Shown: in pieces, positions 1 to 7,637 of the stretch | Position numbering within the stretch: position 1 is the first letter of the stretch | Layout of the letters: each line of letters begins with the position of its first letter | Virus record (IMG/VR): IMGVR_UViG_3300036985_002451 | Location: 1 to 28,361 of that record | DNA: 28,361 nt | Strand: one strand, 5' to 3' | From: a virus | Translations under genes and position numbers: made by a program | The notes under the pieces: model-generated | Seen by the model: only the letters and a program-made list of their open reading frames with translations | What the model was told of the DNA's origin: nothing | The model's database searches: none

Positions 1-843
1 CTTGATGTCGGCCAGAGCCTCCATCGCAGGTGATCGCCCATAAATCTCACGCGGGCCGGTGACATACCGACCAACCGCATACGGCATCGTCCGGTACCCG
101 CCCTCGGCGAGCAGCGTCTGACCCTCGCGGGCGACATACCGGGACATGTACTGCATCCCATCCGAACCGGCCTTGCCAGACCTGTACCCGTCGTTCGGCT
201 TTACGCAATGGATGAACTCAAAGAGGTCATTCGCTCGAGCACCGTCCGCAGCCTTGATGCCTCGCGGGAGCTTGTCAGCCCAGCCCGGCACCTGCATTGC
301 TTGCCGCGCCGTCAACTGGAAGCATCGGTACACCGTGTCCACCCGACCCGTATGGTCAAGGTCGATGACAATCTCAGAGAGCGGGATGGCGCGGTACCGC
401 AGCGTCACACCTGGTATCTCGTCGATGAAGAGCGCCGAGGTGCCGAACGCGCCCAGACTCAGGTAACACTCGAACGCCTGACTCGCGAAGTTCGCGGTCG
501 GCGCATACCGCTGACGGAACAGCAGGTCACGCAGGGAGTCGCACCAGCGTTGCACTTGGATGTTGTCGTCGAGTTCCGGGATGCCTGTGTGCAGGCCGTG
601 CCACATCTGGGTGGCGGGAGTCAGCATCGAGTCCATCGCAGCCGCGAACCGGGGGAGCGCTCGTTGCGCAGTCGAGTCGAATATCTTCTCCGACCGCTTC
701 TCGCCCGGCGTACGCTGCCCGGTCATCTCGGCCATCGACGGCCAGACCCGCTCGGCAACCTCCTGCCAATGGGACTCCCATGTACCACGCGCCCCCTTGA
801 GGCGGTCGTATCCCTGCAGTACGTCCTGTGCGCGTGAGTCCAT
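1..843 (-). CDS. Portal (head-to-tail connector) protein, C-terminus cut off by the window edge
   Basis: The frame reads 281 residues from ATG at 843 and runs off the left edge, so only the N-terminal half or so is present. The protein begins MDSRAQDVLQGYDRLKGARG and has an early segment typical of T7 gp8-like portals (WESHWQEVAERVWP), then FDSTAQRALPRFAAAMDSMLTP, and later a region ending GPREIYGRSPAMEAL. These are hallmarks of the phage head-to-tail connecting protein family (T7 gp8, PF12236). The portal is the dodecameric ring at one capsid vertex through which the terminase packages DNA and to which the tail attaches. A GGGAG ribosome site lies 5 nt before the ATG, inside the end of the small upstream gene. 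It is the last visible gene of the leftward packaging operon; scaffold and capsid genes would be expected next. Confidence 0.93.
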   Translation of the reverse strand, partial: MDSRAQDVLQGYDRLKGARGTWESHWQEVAERVWPSMAEMTGQRTPGEKRSEKIFDSTAQRALPRFAAAMDSMLTPATQMWHGLHTGIPELDDNIQVQRWCDSLRDLLFRQRYAPTANFASQAFECYLSLGAFGTSALFIDEIPGVTLRYRAIPLSEIVIDLDHTGRVDTVYRCFQLTARQAMQVPGWADKLPRGIKAADGARANDLFEFIHCVKPNDGYRSGKAGSDGMQYMSRYVAREGQTLLAEGGYRTMPYAVGRYVTGPREIYGRSPAMEALADIK

Positions 844-845
844 CG

Positions 846-995
846 TTACTCCCAAAGCAGGAACGCGCCGTTTTCCAGCGTGATGTTCTCTTCGATCTCG
901 GTCACAAGGTTGCCAGCACTCTGGTCATCGCCCGTGCCGTCACGCCGCATTGAGCGACCAGTCGTGCGCTCCTGCGACCGAGGCCAAGTGCGCAT
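846..995 (-). CDS. Small phage protein, 49 aa, unknown function
   Basis: A 49-residue frame starts at ATG 995, whose A is the last base of the preceding gene's TGA stop (TGATG), and ends with TAA 2 nt before the portal start. The N-terminal third is arginine-rich and the C-terminal part is acidic and hydrophobic, ending NGAFLLWE. A second in-frame ATG at 950 would give a 34-residue form. The tight coupling on both sides and the absence of any other gene here argue that it is translated. I do not recognise the family. Position suggests a virion assembly role only by neighbourhood. Confidence 0.6.
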   Translation of the reverse strand: MRTWPRSQERTTGRSMRRDGTGDDQSAGNLVTEIEENITLENGAFLLWE

Positions 996-1282
996 CAGAA
1001 CCCCGGAGACGGGATGCGAAGAGCCTGTGCGTAGACCGCTGTCGCCGTAGCAATGTTGCAGCGGATCTCACCAGCGCCCAGCTCGAAGATGCCACCACCA
1101 GCCGCCGTCAGGGTCACATCCGCGCCGACATCCTGCGCCGTGCCGTTCGGTCCCTTGCATTGCAGTTTCACGGTTCCGCCGCCGAAGGTTGCCTCGACGC
1201 GGAACTCGCCACGACCACCGGGCCATGCGAACCACGAACCCGTGGCGCTGGCGTTGGATGCGAGTGTGATAGCGGTCGCCAT
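995..1282 (-). CDS. Putative virion accessory protein, 95 aa
   Basis: A 95-residue protein with ATG at 1282 preceded by AAGGAG at good spacing. It is glycine-, alanine- and threonine-rich with alternating hydrophobic strands (for example FRVEATFGGGTVKLQC and DVTLTAAGGGIFELGAG), which suggests a small beta-sandwich. It has no signal peptide or membrane segment. It lies between a fibre-like protein and the portal in the packaging operon, and its stop overlaps the next start. A decoration or appendage role is possible, but that is inferred from composition and place; no specific family is recognised. Confidence 0.7.
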   Translation of the reverse strand: MATAITLASNASATGSWFAWPGGRGEFRVEATFGGGTVKLQCKGPNGTAQDVGADVTLTAAGGGIFELGAGEIRCNIATATAVYAQALRIPSPGF

Positions 1283-1292
1283 ACGATGCTCC

Positions 1293-1985
1293 TTAGGCTG
1301 CTACGGCCTTGATGACTGCGAACGTGAGAACAGGCGTATCGGTACCCGCAGCCGGAACCGTGCCGTTGTCGATGTTTCCAACCGAGATGGTGCATTGGCC
1401 GGTGTTCACCGCAACCACCTGCACGTGGTAATACTTCGCCGTGCCAGCCGTCAGGCCGGACTTGATGCTGACCACCACCACGTCACCGGGCTCGATGGCG
1501 CTGTTCGTCAGCACAAACTGGTCAGCCTCGTGGCCCGCGATGGCAGCAGCAAAGAGCGTGATCTGTCCGCAGATGGCGTTCAGCGTGACGCCAGTCGTGC
1601 GTGAGGTCGCTTGCGTGACCACGCCACCCGCGCCGGTCGCATACCCCACCCCAGCAGATGCCGAGGTCGAGCGGATGGAACTCGCTGCCGTCACCGCGCC
1701 AGCCTTCGTCACCTGGAACCGAGCAGCACCGCCGATCAGCAGGTTGATAAGGAACGAACCCGCAGCCGAGGCGGTGTCCGTGACATCGAGCTTGATTCCC
1801 GAGAAGGTCGTCGCAACGTTGTTCCAGATCGCCACGAGGTCAGCCGCCGAAGCGCCGACAAGTGCCTTCGCCGTAATCTTCTTGGTCTCAGACCCGCCGA
1901 CATCGACAATCGGCAGCACATCGACCGCAGAATCGACATCGATCTGCGCCAGCGAGTTGAACTGCGTGATCTTCTTGGTAGCCAT
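1293..1985 (-). CDS. Fibre-like virion protein with N-terminal docking motif, 230 aa
   Basis: The protein opens MATKKITQFNSL, then DVLPIVDVGG and a second TKKITAKAL. This short module is very like the start of the fibre gene at 15422-16090 (MADKKISQL, VVPVVQSGS). Such N-termini are common on phage head- and tail-fibre proteins and usually attach the fibre to the particle. The rest is low in charge and rich in A, T, V and G, with a segment like the repeats around fibre shafts (FQVTKAGAVTAASSI), and no catalytic motif. ATG 1985 overlaps the stop of the preceding gene as TGATG. Its place beside terminase and portal favours a head-bound appendage over the main tail fibre. The fibre-like nature is fairly secure; the site of attachment is inference. 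Confidence 0.72.
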   Translation of the reverse strand: MATKKITQFNSLAQIDVDSAVDVLPIVDVGGSETKKITAKALVGASAADLVAIWNNVATTFSGIKLDVTDTASAAGSFLINLLIGGAARFQVTKAGAVTAASSIRSTSASAGVGYATGAGGVVTQATSRTTGVTLNAICGQITLFAAAIAGHEADQFVLTNSAIEPGDVVVVSIKSGLTAGTAKYYHVQVVAVNTGQCTISVGNIDNGTVPAAGTDTPVLTFAVIKAVAA

Positions 1986-2179
1986 CAGCCGCCCAGAAGC
2001 TTGGTCGTCGCCACCCCACCGGCTTGGCGGGTGTCAGGTGTGGACATCATCGAAGCAGCCCGGCCGCGCCGCCGCCGCATGCGGGTCGATTCGATCTCGC
2101 GCTGCTTGGCCATGTCGGTCTCAGGCGGGGGAGGCGGAGCCTCAATCTTGGGCATCTTGGGCTTGAAGAGACCGGACAT
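1985..2179 (-). CDS. Small proline/arginine-rich protein of the terminase-portal interval, 64 aa
   Basis: It begins MSGLFKPKMPKIEAPPPPPE, then has a short charged helix and an arginine cluster (RMRRRRGRAAS), and ends VATTKLLGG. Small proteins with this plan, a lysine-proline head, a run of prolines and an RRRRGRA-type patch, are frequent next to terminase and portal genes in podoviruses. Their function is not established. GGAGGTG precedes ATG 2179 at ideal distance. The basic patch could contact DNA, but that is inference. Confidence 0.75.
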   Translation of the reverse strand: MSGLFKPKMPKIEAPPPPPETDMAKQREIESTRMRRRRGRAASMMSTPDTRQAGGVATTKLLGG

Positions 2180-2210
2180 CGGGACACCTCCGAAATGATA
2201 CGCCGCGAGT

Positions 2211-3587
2211 CTATCCCAACACGCTGTAATCTGCTACCGCCGCCCCAGCTCGGGGCGCTCTGGCCGTCCCACGGAACGGACGCCGACCCTTGGCAAGGTA
2301 TCGCAGGGCATCGGCATAGTGACTCGTCCAGTCGTGCAGCGGCCTGTCCTTGAACCGCTGCCCCTTCTCGTCGTACTCGCGCCGGTACTGCCGGATGGCG
2401 TCAATTGCCCGTGTCATCCGAGCCTTGGCATCGTCCATCGTCTCGCCGGGGAACGGGTCTGGCGTGGCGTTCCACTCCACGATCGGCAACATCTGGCGCA
2501 CCGCTTGGATGCCATCGTCCACCGCGTCAGCATCGAGCACCCGAGGCTTGAGGCCATACCCTGCTGCAGTCTCGAGCCTCGACTTGCCAGACCCCCACTC
2601 CTTCACCGCCCCGTCGTGCGGCCAGATATGGTCGGCGTACACGTAGTCCATCGCCAGCAGCTTCTTGGCGTACCAATCGAGGCCGACGCCGGAGCCTTCC
2701 AGCACGTTGATGATGCGCAGCTTGTGGCCGACGAACTGGTAGAACCAGACCACCGTCGAGTCACCGATGCCGATGTCCCATGCCGTCCCGACCGGCTGGC
2801 CGATGATGTGCGGGTACGGACCAATGCGCCCACCCTGATCGGCCGAGGTGATGGCGTCCCCATAGTACGCACCCGGAATGGCCGCATCGAAGTCGCAGAA
2901 ATATTCCTGCCGGATGATGGCCTCGGCTTCCTTCTCACCGCGCTCGTTCTTGAGTTCCTTGCGCTCGCGCTGGATGGTGTCGAGCGGAATCGCCTTGGTG
3001 TCCTCGACCGTCAGTACCTGACCGAACCAGTCCGGGTCGAGCTTGGCGTACTCGACGAGCCGGGCAAAGTGATTGCGACCTCGAGGTGTCGAGATGAAGA
3101 TGGCCCAGCCGTTGTTCTCCGCGAGGATTGGACGCAGGAACGCCCACGCATTCGGGTCGGCCATGGCGTACTCGGAGAAGACCACGCCAACCGGGGGAGA
3201 TCCGACCAGGCTGTTGTAGTTGTCCGAGCCGACTACCTGCCAAGTGCTGCCGTTCTTGAACCGGATGAACATGTCCTGTTCCCGGGTCGACTCGCGCAGC
3301 TCGGCGGGGAATGCGTCATCGATGCGCCGCCTGCCAGTGTGCGGATTTATGGCATCGAAAATTGCTTTGCGGGATTGTGACGCTTGGGGAAGCATGTGCC
3401 AGTACGAACCCACCCGCATCATGGCCGACACTGCCGCCCAATGGAGAGCAACCTCATCCTTTCCATGTCGGCGTGGCCATGCCAGCGCGAGCCGCTTGCA
3501 GCCCGTCTCAAGAGCCTTCCAAGCAGGCATCTGATAATCGCGCGGCTTCCACCCGTTGGCAGGTAGTTGTATGATATGGCTTGGCAT
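2211..3587 (-). CDS. Terminase large subunit (packaging ATPase-nuclease)
   Basis: A full-length 458-residue TerL, the motor that cuts concatemeric DNA and pumps it through the portal. The N-terminal adenine-binding region reads GWKPRDYQMPAW (12-23). Walker A is WPRRHGKD (37-44) and Walker B is VGVVFSEYAM (133-142), with catalytic E139 and serine in the usual Asp place, a variant seen in this family. The coupling motif is ISTPRGR (165-171). The C-terminal RNase H-like nuclease shows D271 (AWDIG), D325 (PHDG) and H423/D426 in HYADALRY. ATG 3587 fits the family's usual start; the ribosome site before it (GACGGGTAACA) is weak. The gene is separated from the small subunit gene by an antisense HNH gene, which is unusual because the two subunits are normally adjacent. 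Confidence 0.96.
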   Translation of the reverse strand: MPSHIIQLPANGWKPRDYQMPAWKALETGCKRLALAWPRRHGKDEVALHWAAVSAMMRVGSYWHMLPQASQSRKAIFDAINPHTGRRRIDDAFPAELRESTREQDMFIRFKNGSTWQVVGSDNYNSLVGSPPVGVVFSEYAMADPNAWAFLRPILAENNGWAIFISTPRGRNHFARLVEYAKLDPDWFGQVLTVEDTKAIPLDTIQRERKELKNERGEKEAEAIIRQEYFCDFDAAIPGAYYGDAITSADQGGRIGPYPHIIGQPVGTAWDIGIGDSTVVWFYQFVGHKLRIINVLEGSGVGLDWYAKKLLAMDYVYADHIWPHDGAVKEWGSGKSRLETAAGYGLKPRVLDADAVDDGIQAVRQMLPIVEWNATPDPFPGETMDDAKARMTRAIDAIRQYRREYDEKGQRFKDRPLHDWTSHYADALRYLAKGRRPFRGTARAPRAGAAVADYSVLG

Positions 3588-3607
3588 TGTTACCCGTCAA
3601 AGACCAT

Positions 3608-4099
3608 ATGCAAAAGGAATTCAAGACATCCGAGGCTCACCGTAGAGCAAGCCAGAAGTACCAGCAGAAACCCGGCGTCATTGAGCGCCGTCGCGAACTT
3701 AATCGAAACTGGATTGCCAAGAACCGCGAGCGCTACAACGAGGCAAAGGCAGAGTACAGATTTAAGTTGAAAATTGCCGCAATTCGTCACTATTCGAATG
3801 GCTCCATGTCCTGCACCCGATGCGGATTTAACGCTGATCTCGACGCACTTTGCCTCGATCATATCAACGACGATGGCGCGGCCCACCGCAAACAACTCAA
3901 CATCAGCAATCGTTTGAACATGAACGGAACAACAATATACGAAAGGCTCAAGGCGATTGGTTGGATGGACGGTTTGCAAGTGCTATGCGCCAATTGCAAC
4001 ATGGTCAAGGAACTGCGAAGGAAGCGAGGCAGAACCTCTGCCGAGATGCTAGATGCCACGCAGAAACCTACCAGATGGAGAAAGCAGCCCTACGACTGA
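3608..4099 (+). CDS. HNH endonuclease, inserted antisense between the terminase genes
   Basis: A 163-residue protein on the strand opposite to the surrounding operon. The N-terminal half is basic and helical (ERRRELNRNWIAKNRERYN). The C-terminal half carries a zinc-stabilised HNH fold: CTRC (69, 72), DH (84-85) followed by H93, and CANC (127, 130). This is the layout of free-standing phage HNH nucleases, which nick DNA and often spread as homing genes. ATG 3608 is preferred over TTG 3581, which would overlap the terL start. A TATGAT box at 3570-3575 could be its own -10 element but has no good -35. GC is about 43-50% by hand count on three 60-base rows, clearly below its neighbours. Its last 10 bases overlap the end of terS. 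A packaging-cofactor role is possible, but its orientation and composition favour a mobile gene. Confidence 0.88.
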   Translation: MQKEFKTSEAHRRASQKYQQKPGVIERRRELNRNWIAKNRERYNEAKAEYRFKLKIAAIRHYSNGSMSCTRCGFNADLDALCLDHINDDGAAHRKQLNISNRLNMNGTTIYERLKAIGWMDGLQVLCANCNMVKELRRKRGRTSAEMLDATQKPTRWRKQPYD

Positions 4100-4473
4100 G
4101 GGCCGCTATCCCCAAACCGCACCACATTAACCGTGAGACCGACATTCCCGCTGTGCTCGACCTCGGCCTTGTCACCGTACCGCTTCGGCAGGAACTTGGA
4201 GGCAAACCACTTGCGCACATCGAGCTCGACCCGGGCCTGCGCAGCGTCGATGGTGCCGTTGCGCATGTCTTCGATGACCAGCTCGGCCTTCTCGACCTGA
4301 TCCTGTGCGAGTGCCTCCAACGCGCGCGCGTATTGGTCACCCGCTCCAGCCTTCAGCGCCGTCGTCCTAAAGGTTGCCCGGCTGATTCCCACCTCGGTAC
4401 AGGCTGACCGCTCGGACATCCCGTCCTCGATGAGCGCGATGACCGCCTTGACCTGTTCGGCTCTGTCGGCCAT
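4090..4473 (-). CDS. Terminase small subunit
   Basis: A 127-residue protein whose N-terminus is a helix-turn-helix (VIALIEDGMSERSACTEVGI, then SRATFRTTALKAG). This is followed by a helical oligomerisation segment and the sequence FASKFLPKRYGDKAEVEHSG near the C-terminus, which is highly typical of TerS proteins. TerS recognises viral DNA and loads the large subunit. ATG 4473 overlaps the previous gene's stop as TGATG; GTG 4476 is possible but GAAGAAG sits better for the ATG. Its 3' end overlaps the converging HNH gene by 10 bases, so the terS-terL message runs through the whole antisense HNH gene. Confidence 0.92.
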   Translation of the reverse strand: MADRAEQVKAVIALIEDGMSERSACTEVGISRATFRTTALKAGAGDQYARALEALAQDQVEKAELVIEDMRNGTIDAAQARVELDVRKWFASKFLPKRYGDKAEVEHSGNVGLTVNVVRFGDSGPQS

Positions 4474-4646
4474 CACTTCTTCGGCATTAGCCTACGGGCT
4501 GCCGCCCCCTTGCCTGCCTTCATAGCTGCTGTACGGGCGGTGCCGAGGGCGATCGCGACCGCCTGCTTCTGCGGGCGACCGGCTCGTACCTCGGCCGAGA
4601 TGTTCCGGCTGATGGACTTCTGGCTGTAGCCTTTCGTCAATGGCAT
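4473..4646 (-). CDS. Small basic phage protein, DUF6496-like, 57 aa
   Basis: From ATG 4646 it reads MPLTKGYSQKSISRNISAEV, then RAGRPQKQAVAIALGTAR and a lysine-rich end. The QKQAVAIAL core after a KSISRNI helix is characteristic of small phage proteins annotated as DUF6496, whose function is unknown. The frame is open upstream to 4715, but AAGGGGAAG lies just before ATG 4646 and the preceding gene stops 1 nt before it, so the short form is chosen. It is part of the packaging operon immediately ahead of terS. Confidence 0.8.
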   Translation of the reverse strand: MPLTKGYSQKSISRNISAEVRAGRPQKQAVAIALGTARTAAMKAGKGAAARRLMPKK

Positions 4647-4647
4647 G

Positions 4648-4941
4648 TCACTTCCCCTTGTTCCGCTTGCTGATCGCCGCCGCCTTGGCCTTGGCGTCTT
4701 CCTTCGAGCTGGCACCCCACGCCTTGAGCGCGAGGGCGAGGCGGGTCGGCTTGCCGTCCTTCTCCATCGGCCCCGGCATGCTACCCATCCGGGCGAGGAA
4801 GGATGCCCGGCGAGGGTTGTCGCCTGACTTCACCGGTGCCTTGAGGTTCATCCCTTCGGCTTTCGCTGACCGGCGACCGGCCTCGTTTAGGCCACCGTTG
4901 GGGTTCTGCCCTGCCTTGCGCTGCCATGCCGACGTCTTCAT
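4648..4941 (-). CDS. DUF6321-like phage protein, 97 aa
   Basis: The protein starts MKTSAWQRKAGQNPNGGLNE and contains SFLARMGSMPGPM and PTRLALALKAWG. This series (AWQRK-GQNP-GGLN, then ARM-MPGPM, then a K-x-W near the end) matches the DUF6321 family found in many tailed phages. The function is unestablished. It is strongly basic and has no membrane segment. Its ATG overlaps the preceding stop (ATGA, 4938-4941). Neighbourhood with terminase suggests a head or packaging-linked role, but that is inference. Confidence 0.82.
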   Translation of the reverse strand: MKTSAWQRKAGQNPNGGLNEAGRRSAKAEGMNLKAPVKSGDNPRRASFLARMGSMPGPMEKDGKPTRLALALKAWGASSKEDAKAKAAAISKRNKGK

Positions 4942-5357
4942 GAGACCTCTTGCTGCTCTATGCCCGGATCTCTCGCCCTGCTGTCCGAACCACCACCGGG
5001 GGGAGCACCCGGCCCACCAAGCCCAGCAGCTGCAACACCTACCGATGGCCGGATAACCCGCTCCGACCTGCCGACACCACCACCGAGACCGGCACCGGAG
5101 GCCAGAGAACGCATCGAATCCGCGCCTTCTCCATCGCCCAGTCTACGCGCTTTCGCGCCTGGGAGCGAGGGTCGCATGCGAATGACGGGCGGTGCCTCGC
5201 CGTACCGTGGCAGACTGGTCCACCCGCCGCCGCCGCCACCAACCTGCCCAAGTACCACGACCTGCGTGACCGGTACAGGCACCACTCCAGTCGGCCCGAA
5301 TGAGCTGCCCCACGACAGACCCCACGATGAACCCCACGAACTCAAGCCGGGTTCCAC
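4938..5357 (-). CDS. Trp-Gly/Ser repeat protein, unknown function
   Basis: It begins with short aromatic repeats (SSWGSSWGLSWGSSFG), then a hydrophobic stretch (GVVPVPVTQVVVLGQVGGGG), and continues as a glycine-, proline- and arginine-rich, probably disordered chain. Tracts of W-G-x-x-W-G occur at the ends of several phage virion appendage proteins. The frame opens only at 5360, so the start must be GTG 5357 (overlapping the previous gene by 16 nt) or TTG 5345; neither has a good ribosome site. The end of the preceding gene (SDPWNPA) followed by this tract could also be reached by a ribosomal slip, but I see no clear slippery sequence. The existence of the gene is supported by its tight ATGA link to the next one. 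Confidence 0.55.
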   Translation of the reverse strand: MEPGLSSWGSSWGLSWGSSFGPTGVVPVPVTQVVVLGQVGGGGGGWTSLPRYGEAPPVIRMRPSLPGAKARRLGDGEGADSMRSLASGAGLGGGVGRSERVIRPSVGVAAAGLGGPGAPPGGGSDSRARDPGIEQQEVS

Positions 5358-6040
5358 GGGTCAGATTCCGTTCCAGCCCCCTTGACCGTGTAGTTGTTCA
5401 CCTTGCGGATGTCCGCACGAATCGGTGCAACCTCTGCCGCCAGCAGAACCGCAGTTGCGTTGTCTGAGGCAGTCGGCGCAGCGGTGTACCCGGAAGACGC
5501 AAGCCTGGTCGAGGTCGCCACATCAATCCGTCCCAGTTCGGTTGCAAGTTCGGAGCGCACAGCGGTCGCATTCGCCGAGGCAGTCGGCGGCACCGTGTAC
5601 CCCGAGGTCGCGAGGCGAGTCGAGGTGGCAACATCAATGCGCCCGAGTTCTGTCGTGAGTTCCGTGCGCACCCCGGCTGCAATCTCGGTGACCGCGCTCG
5701 AGGCCAGCGCCGTCGAGGTGATGACATCCGTCCCGATGCTCGATACCGTGACAGATTCACCAGGCAAACCAACAACCACTTGCTCGCGCAGGTCGATGGG
5801 GTCGGCGCTCGCTGCCGTAATGTGCAGCACCAGATCCCCAAGCGTGTCGGTATGTGATGCTGTCATGGCAAGGTTATACCAACCAGTCCCACGCTCGGTG
5901 ACGGTCGGGGTGATGGAGCCGAACGCAGCGCCGTTCTTCGAGAGCGTGACGGTCAGGGTTGCTCCCGTCAATCCTGTCAGATGGTCGGTCGAATCGGTCA
6001 GGAAGACCATCAGGTTGCGAGCGGTCGATTGCTTGAGCAT
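5342..6040 (-). CDS. Virion appendage-like protein with a 37-residue tandem repeat, 232 aa
   Basis: The N-terminal 90 residues form a likely beta-sandwich (LTGATLTVTLSKNGAAF, then GTGWYNLAMTASHTDTLGDL), a plan common in phage baseplate and fibre-associated proteins. Residues 124-160 and 161-197 are two copies of a 37-residue unit centred on TELGRIDVATSTRLA and SGYT, with few differences. The C-terminus reads IRADIRKVNNYTVKG followed by SDPWNP, a frequent ending in this class. The gene lies 3 nt after the stop of the upstream gene and overlaps the next. A structural role on the particle is likely; the exact location is not known. Confidence 0.72.
   Translation of the reverse strand: MLKQSTARNLMVFLTDSTDHLTGLTGATLTVTLSKNGAAFGSITPTVTERGTGWYNLAMTASHTDTLGDLVLHITAASADPIDLREQVVVGLPGESVTVSSIGTDVITSTALASSAVTEIAAGVRTELTTELGRIDVATSTRLATSGYTVPPTASANATAVRSELATELGRIDVATSTRLASSGYTAAPTASDNATAVLLAAEVAPIRADIRKVNNYTVKGAGTESDPWNPA
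5450..5671 (-). repeat. Two direct 111-bp repeats inside a virion gene
   Basis: Bases 5561-5671 and 5450-5560 encode successive 37-residue copies. The DNA copies are visibly related but have many synonymous changes, so this is an older duplication kept at protein level rather than a recent one. Confidence 0.85.
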
Positions 6041-6043
6041 GGC

Positions 6044-7459
6044 CTAACCCTTGTTCACTAGGCGGGACTTGGAGTATCCGCTGCCACCGCTGCCTGTATA
6101 GGTGCCGGTGTATTCCACACCACCAGCGCCATACGATACACCGAGTTTCACATCGGCCTCGATCGGTTGCTCCAAGGTACCGGTGTAATCGTTCCCGTTC
6201 GGCCCGAAGAGTACGCCTTGATCGACATCGCCCACCGAAGGATAGGTTCCGCTGGTCGTCGGAGGGTAGTGCAGGATGGTCGCCTCGATGTCGAAGTTGA
6301 TGAAGGTCGAAGTGCTTCCAACCGCCTGAGTGCCTGCCAAATTGAAATTGCGCCCGGCGACCACGGCCAGACCGTCGCCTGGCTTGATGAGAATGCCTTT
6401 TCCTGGCACGGCGCTGAACAGCAGGTCATCGTCCATCGTGCCGGTGCGCATACCAGACACCTCACCGATCGCACGAAACTCCTGTGCGCGAGTGCTGCGA
6501 CTGAGCACACCTGAGTCAATCTGTGCCGTGTTCCATGCGGTCAGCAAATTACCCGTTCCCTGATAGGCCAGCCCGTGCGTTTGGTAATAGTCGGCCTGCC
6601 ACTCGCCAGCGATGACTGGCTGCAGAGGGCCGGACTTGACTGACAGAGCAGACGGAACGCTTTTGCTGGTGTCGGGGAGAATCGGCGTCACCGTGTCTCC
6701 ACCCAAGGCCAACCCTGCAATGCGGCACAATCGAAGCGCAGGCAACAGTACAGCCTCGCCGTCCATCGGCAACACCCAAAGCTTTACCGCAAGCACCACG
6801 CCTGATCCGCTGCCGTTGAGGATGGCAAAGTTCGCCTGACCCAATCGGCGATCGGTCGATAGGTCAACCGAACGGCAGATGTAGGTCGCGCCGGTCGCCG
6901 TGTTTGTGACCACCACCGCTGTCTGCATTGAGTGCTGACTGCCGTATGCGTCTTGAAACAAACCGACGCCCTGACCTTCATTGAGGATGATGGGTTCAAC
7001 ATCCACGTTCTCGCCGCCGCGCCAGATGTCAGCGAAGTGCGACTTCTGATGGCTGACCATCGAACCGCCATAGGTCGCAGACGAGAACTGGGAGTTGCTG
7101 GCGGTCAGCGAATAGACAGGTGCATCCGCGATGCGACGAAAAACATCGGTCGCTGTCACGCTGACAGGATCGTTGCGGATGAGGACTTGCGCCGGTAGCG
7201 CAGCACTTCCCGTGTCCATGCGGATTGGCGTGATGCTGTCGCCGCCGGAAAGTGCGGTAATGCCCTTAATGGACAAACCACCCGCCATGCCCACGCCCGC
7301 CACGGCATTGCTGATTGGCGCAGATGGCGACACCCGCAGCGACACCAGCTCGAAGTATCGCCTCTCATCCGCTGTCTCGGTGTTGAAGATGGCAAGCAGA
7401 CCATCCTCCATAGGACGGACATCAACGGCATCGAGCTTCAGATATAGCGTCTCAGGCAT
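6044..7459 (-). CDS. Virion accessory protein with two related domains and a YTGT C-terminal module, 471 aa
   Basis: Two segments resemble each other: residues about 36-190 with GGDSITPIRMDT (72-83) and about 225-400 with GGDTVTPILPDT (253-264). Copy one also has TDVFRRI, IWRGG and VEPIILNEGQGVGLF; copy two has the matching GILIKPGDGLAVV. The 173-residue protein encoded at 7638-8159 carries a third copy. The C-terminus (YTGTLEQPIEADVKLGVSYG and EYTGTYT) is a short module seen in other phage structural proteins. There are no catalytic motifs or membrane segments. The start overlaps the upstream stop by 8 nt. A particle surface or appendage protein is the likeliest reading; no established family name is claimed. 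Confidence 0.72.
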   Translation of the reverse strand: MPETLYLKLDAVDVRPMEDGLLAIFNTETADERRYFELVSLRVSPSAPISNAVAGVGMAGGLSIKGITALSGGDSITPIRMDTGSAALPAQVLIRNDPVSVTATDVFRRIADAPVYSLTASNSQFSSATYGGSMVSHQKSHFADIWRGGENVDVEPIILNEGQGVGLFQDAYGSQHSMQTAVVVTNTATGATYICRSVDLSTDRRLGQANFAILNGSGSGVVLAVKLWVLPMDGEAVLLPALRLCRIAGLALGGDTVTPILPDTSKSVPSALSVKSGPLQPVIAGEWQADYYQTHGLAYQGTGNLLTAWNTAQIDSGVLSRSTRAQEFRAIGEVSGMRTGTMDDDLLFSAVPGKGILIKPGDGLAVVAGRNFNLAGTQAVGSTSTFINFDIEATILHYPPTTSGTYPSVGDVDQGVLFGPNGNDYTGTLEQPIEADVKLGVSYGAGGVEYTGTYTGSGGSGYSKSRLVNKG

Positions 7460-7634
7460 TGGGCTCGTCCACTACATCGAAACGCGAGTAGCGGTCGAGC
7501 ACATTGCAGCCGGGACAACGAACAGGCGGGGAGGTGTTACCCGTCCCACCGTTAAGGTCCTGCTCGACGCGCTCGGCCAGTTCGCCCGACACGACCCACT
7601 CATGACCGCAGGTTAGATGCCGGAGGATGGCCAT
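7452..7634 (-). CDS. Small zinc-ribbon-like protein, 60 aa
   Basis: It begins MAILRHLTCGHEWVVSGELA and later has VRCPGCNVLDRYSRF. The pairs C9/H11 and C40/C43 are spaced like a zinc ribbon, with about 28 residues between. The gene lies between the two paralogous virion proteins, 3 nt after one and overlapping the other by 8 nt, so it is translated within the same chain. The ribosome site is weak. The role is unknown; a small zinc-stabilised structural or regulatory protein is possible. Confidence 0.7.
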   Translation of the reverse strand: MAILRHLTCGHEWVVSGELAERVEQDLNGGTGNTSPPVRCPGCNVLDRYSRFDVVDEPNA

Positions 7635-7637
7635 GTT

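Noticed and set aside
3547-3575. Full promoter for the HNH gene
   Set aside because: TATGAT at 3570-3575 is a good -10, but the sequence 17 nt upstream (TTCCAC) is a poor -35; kept only as a note in the gene entry.
3590-3979. Minus-strand frame of 129 codons opposite the HNH gene
   Set aside because: The plus frame has a complete HNH motif set; the minus frame has no recognisable motif or ribosome site and only a random composition.
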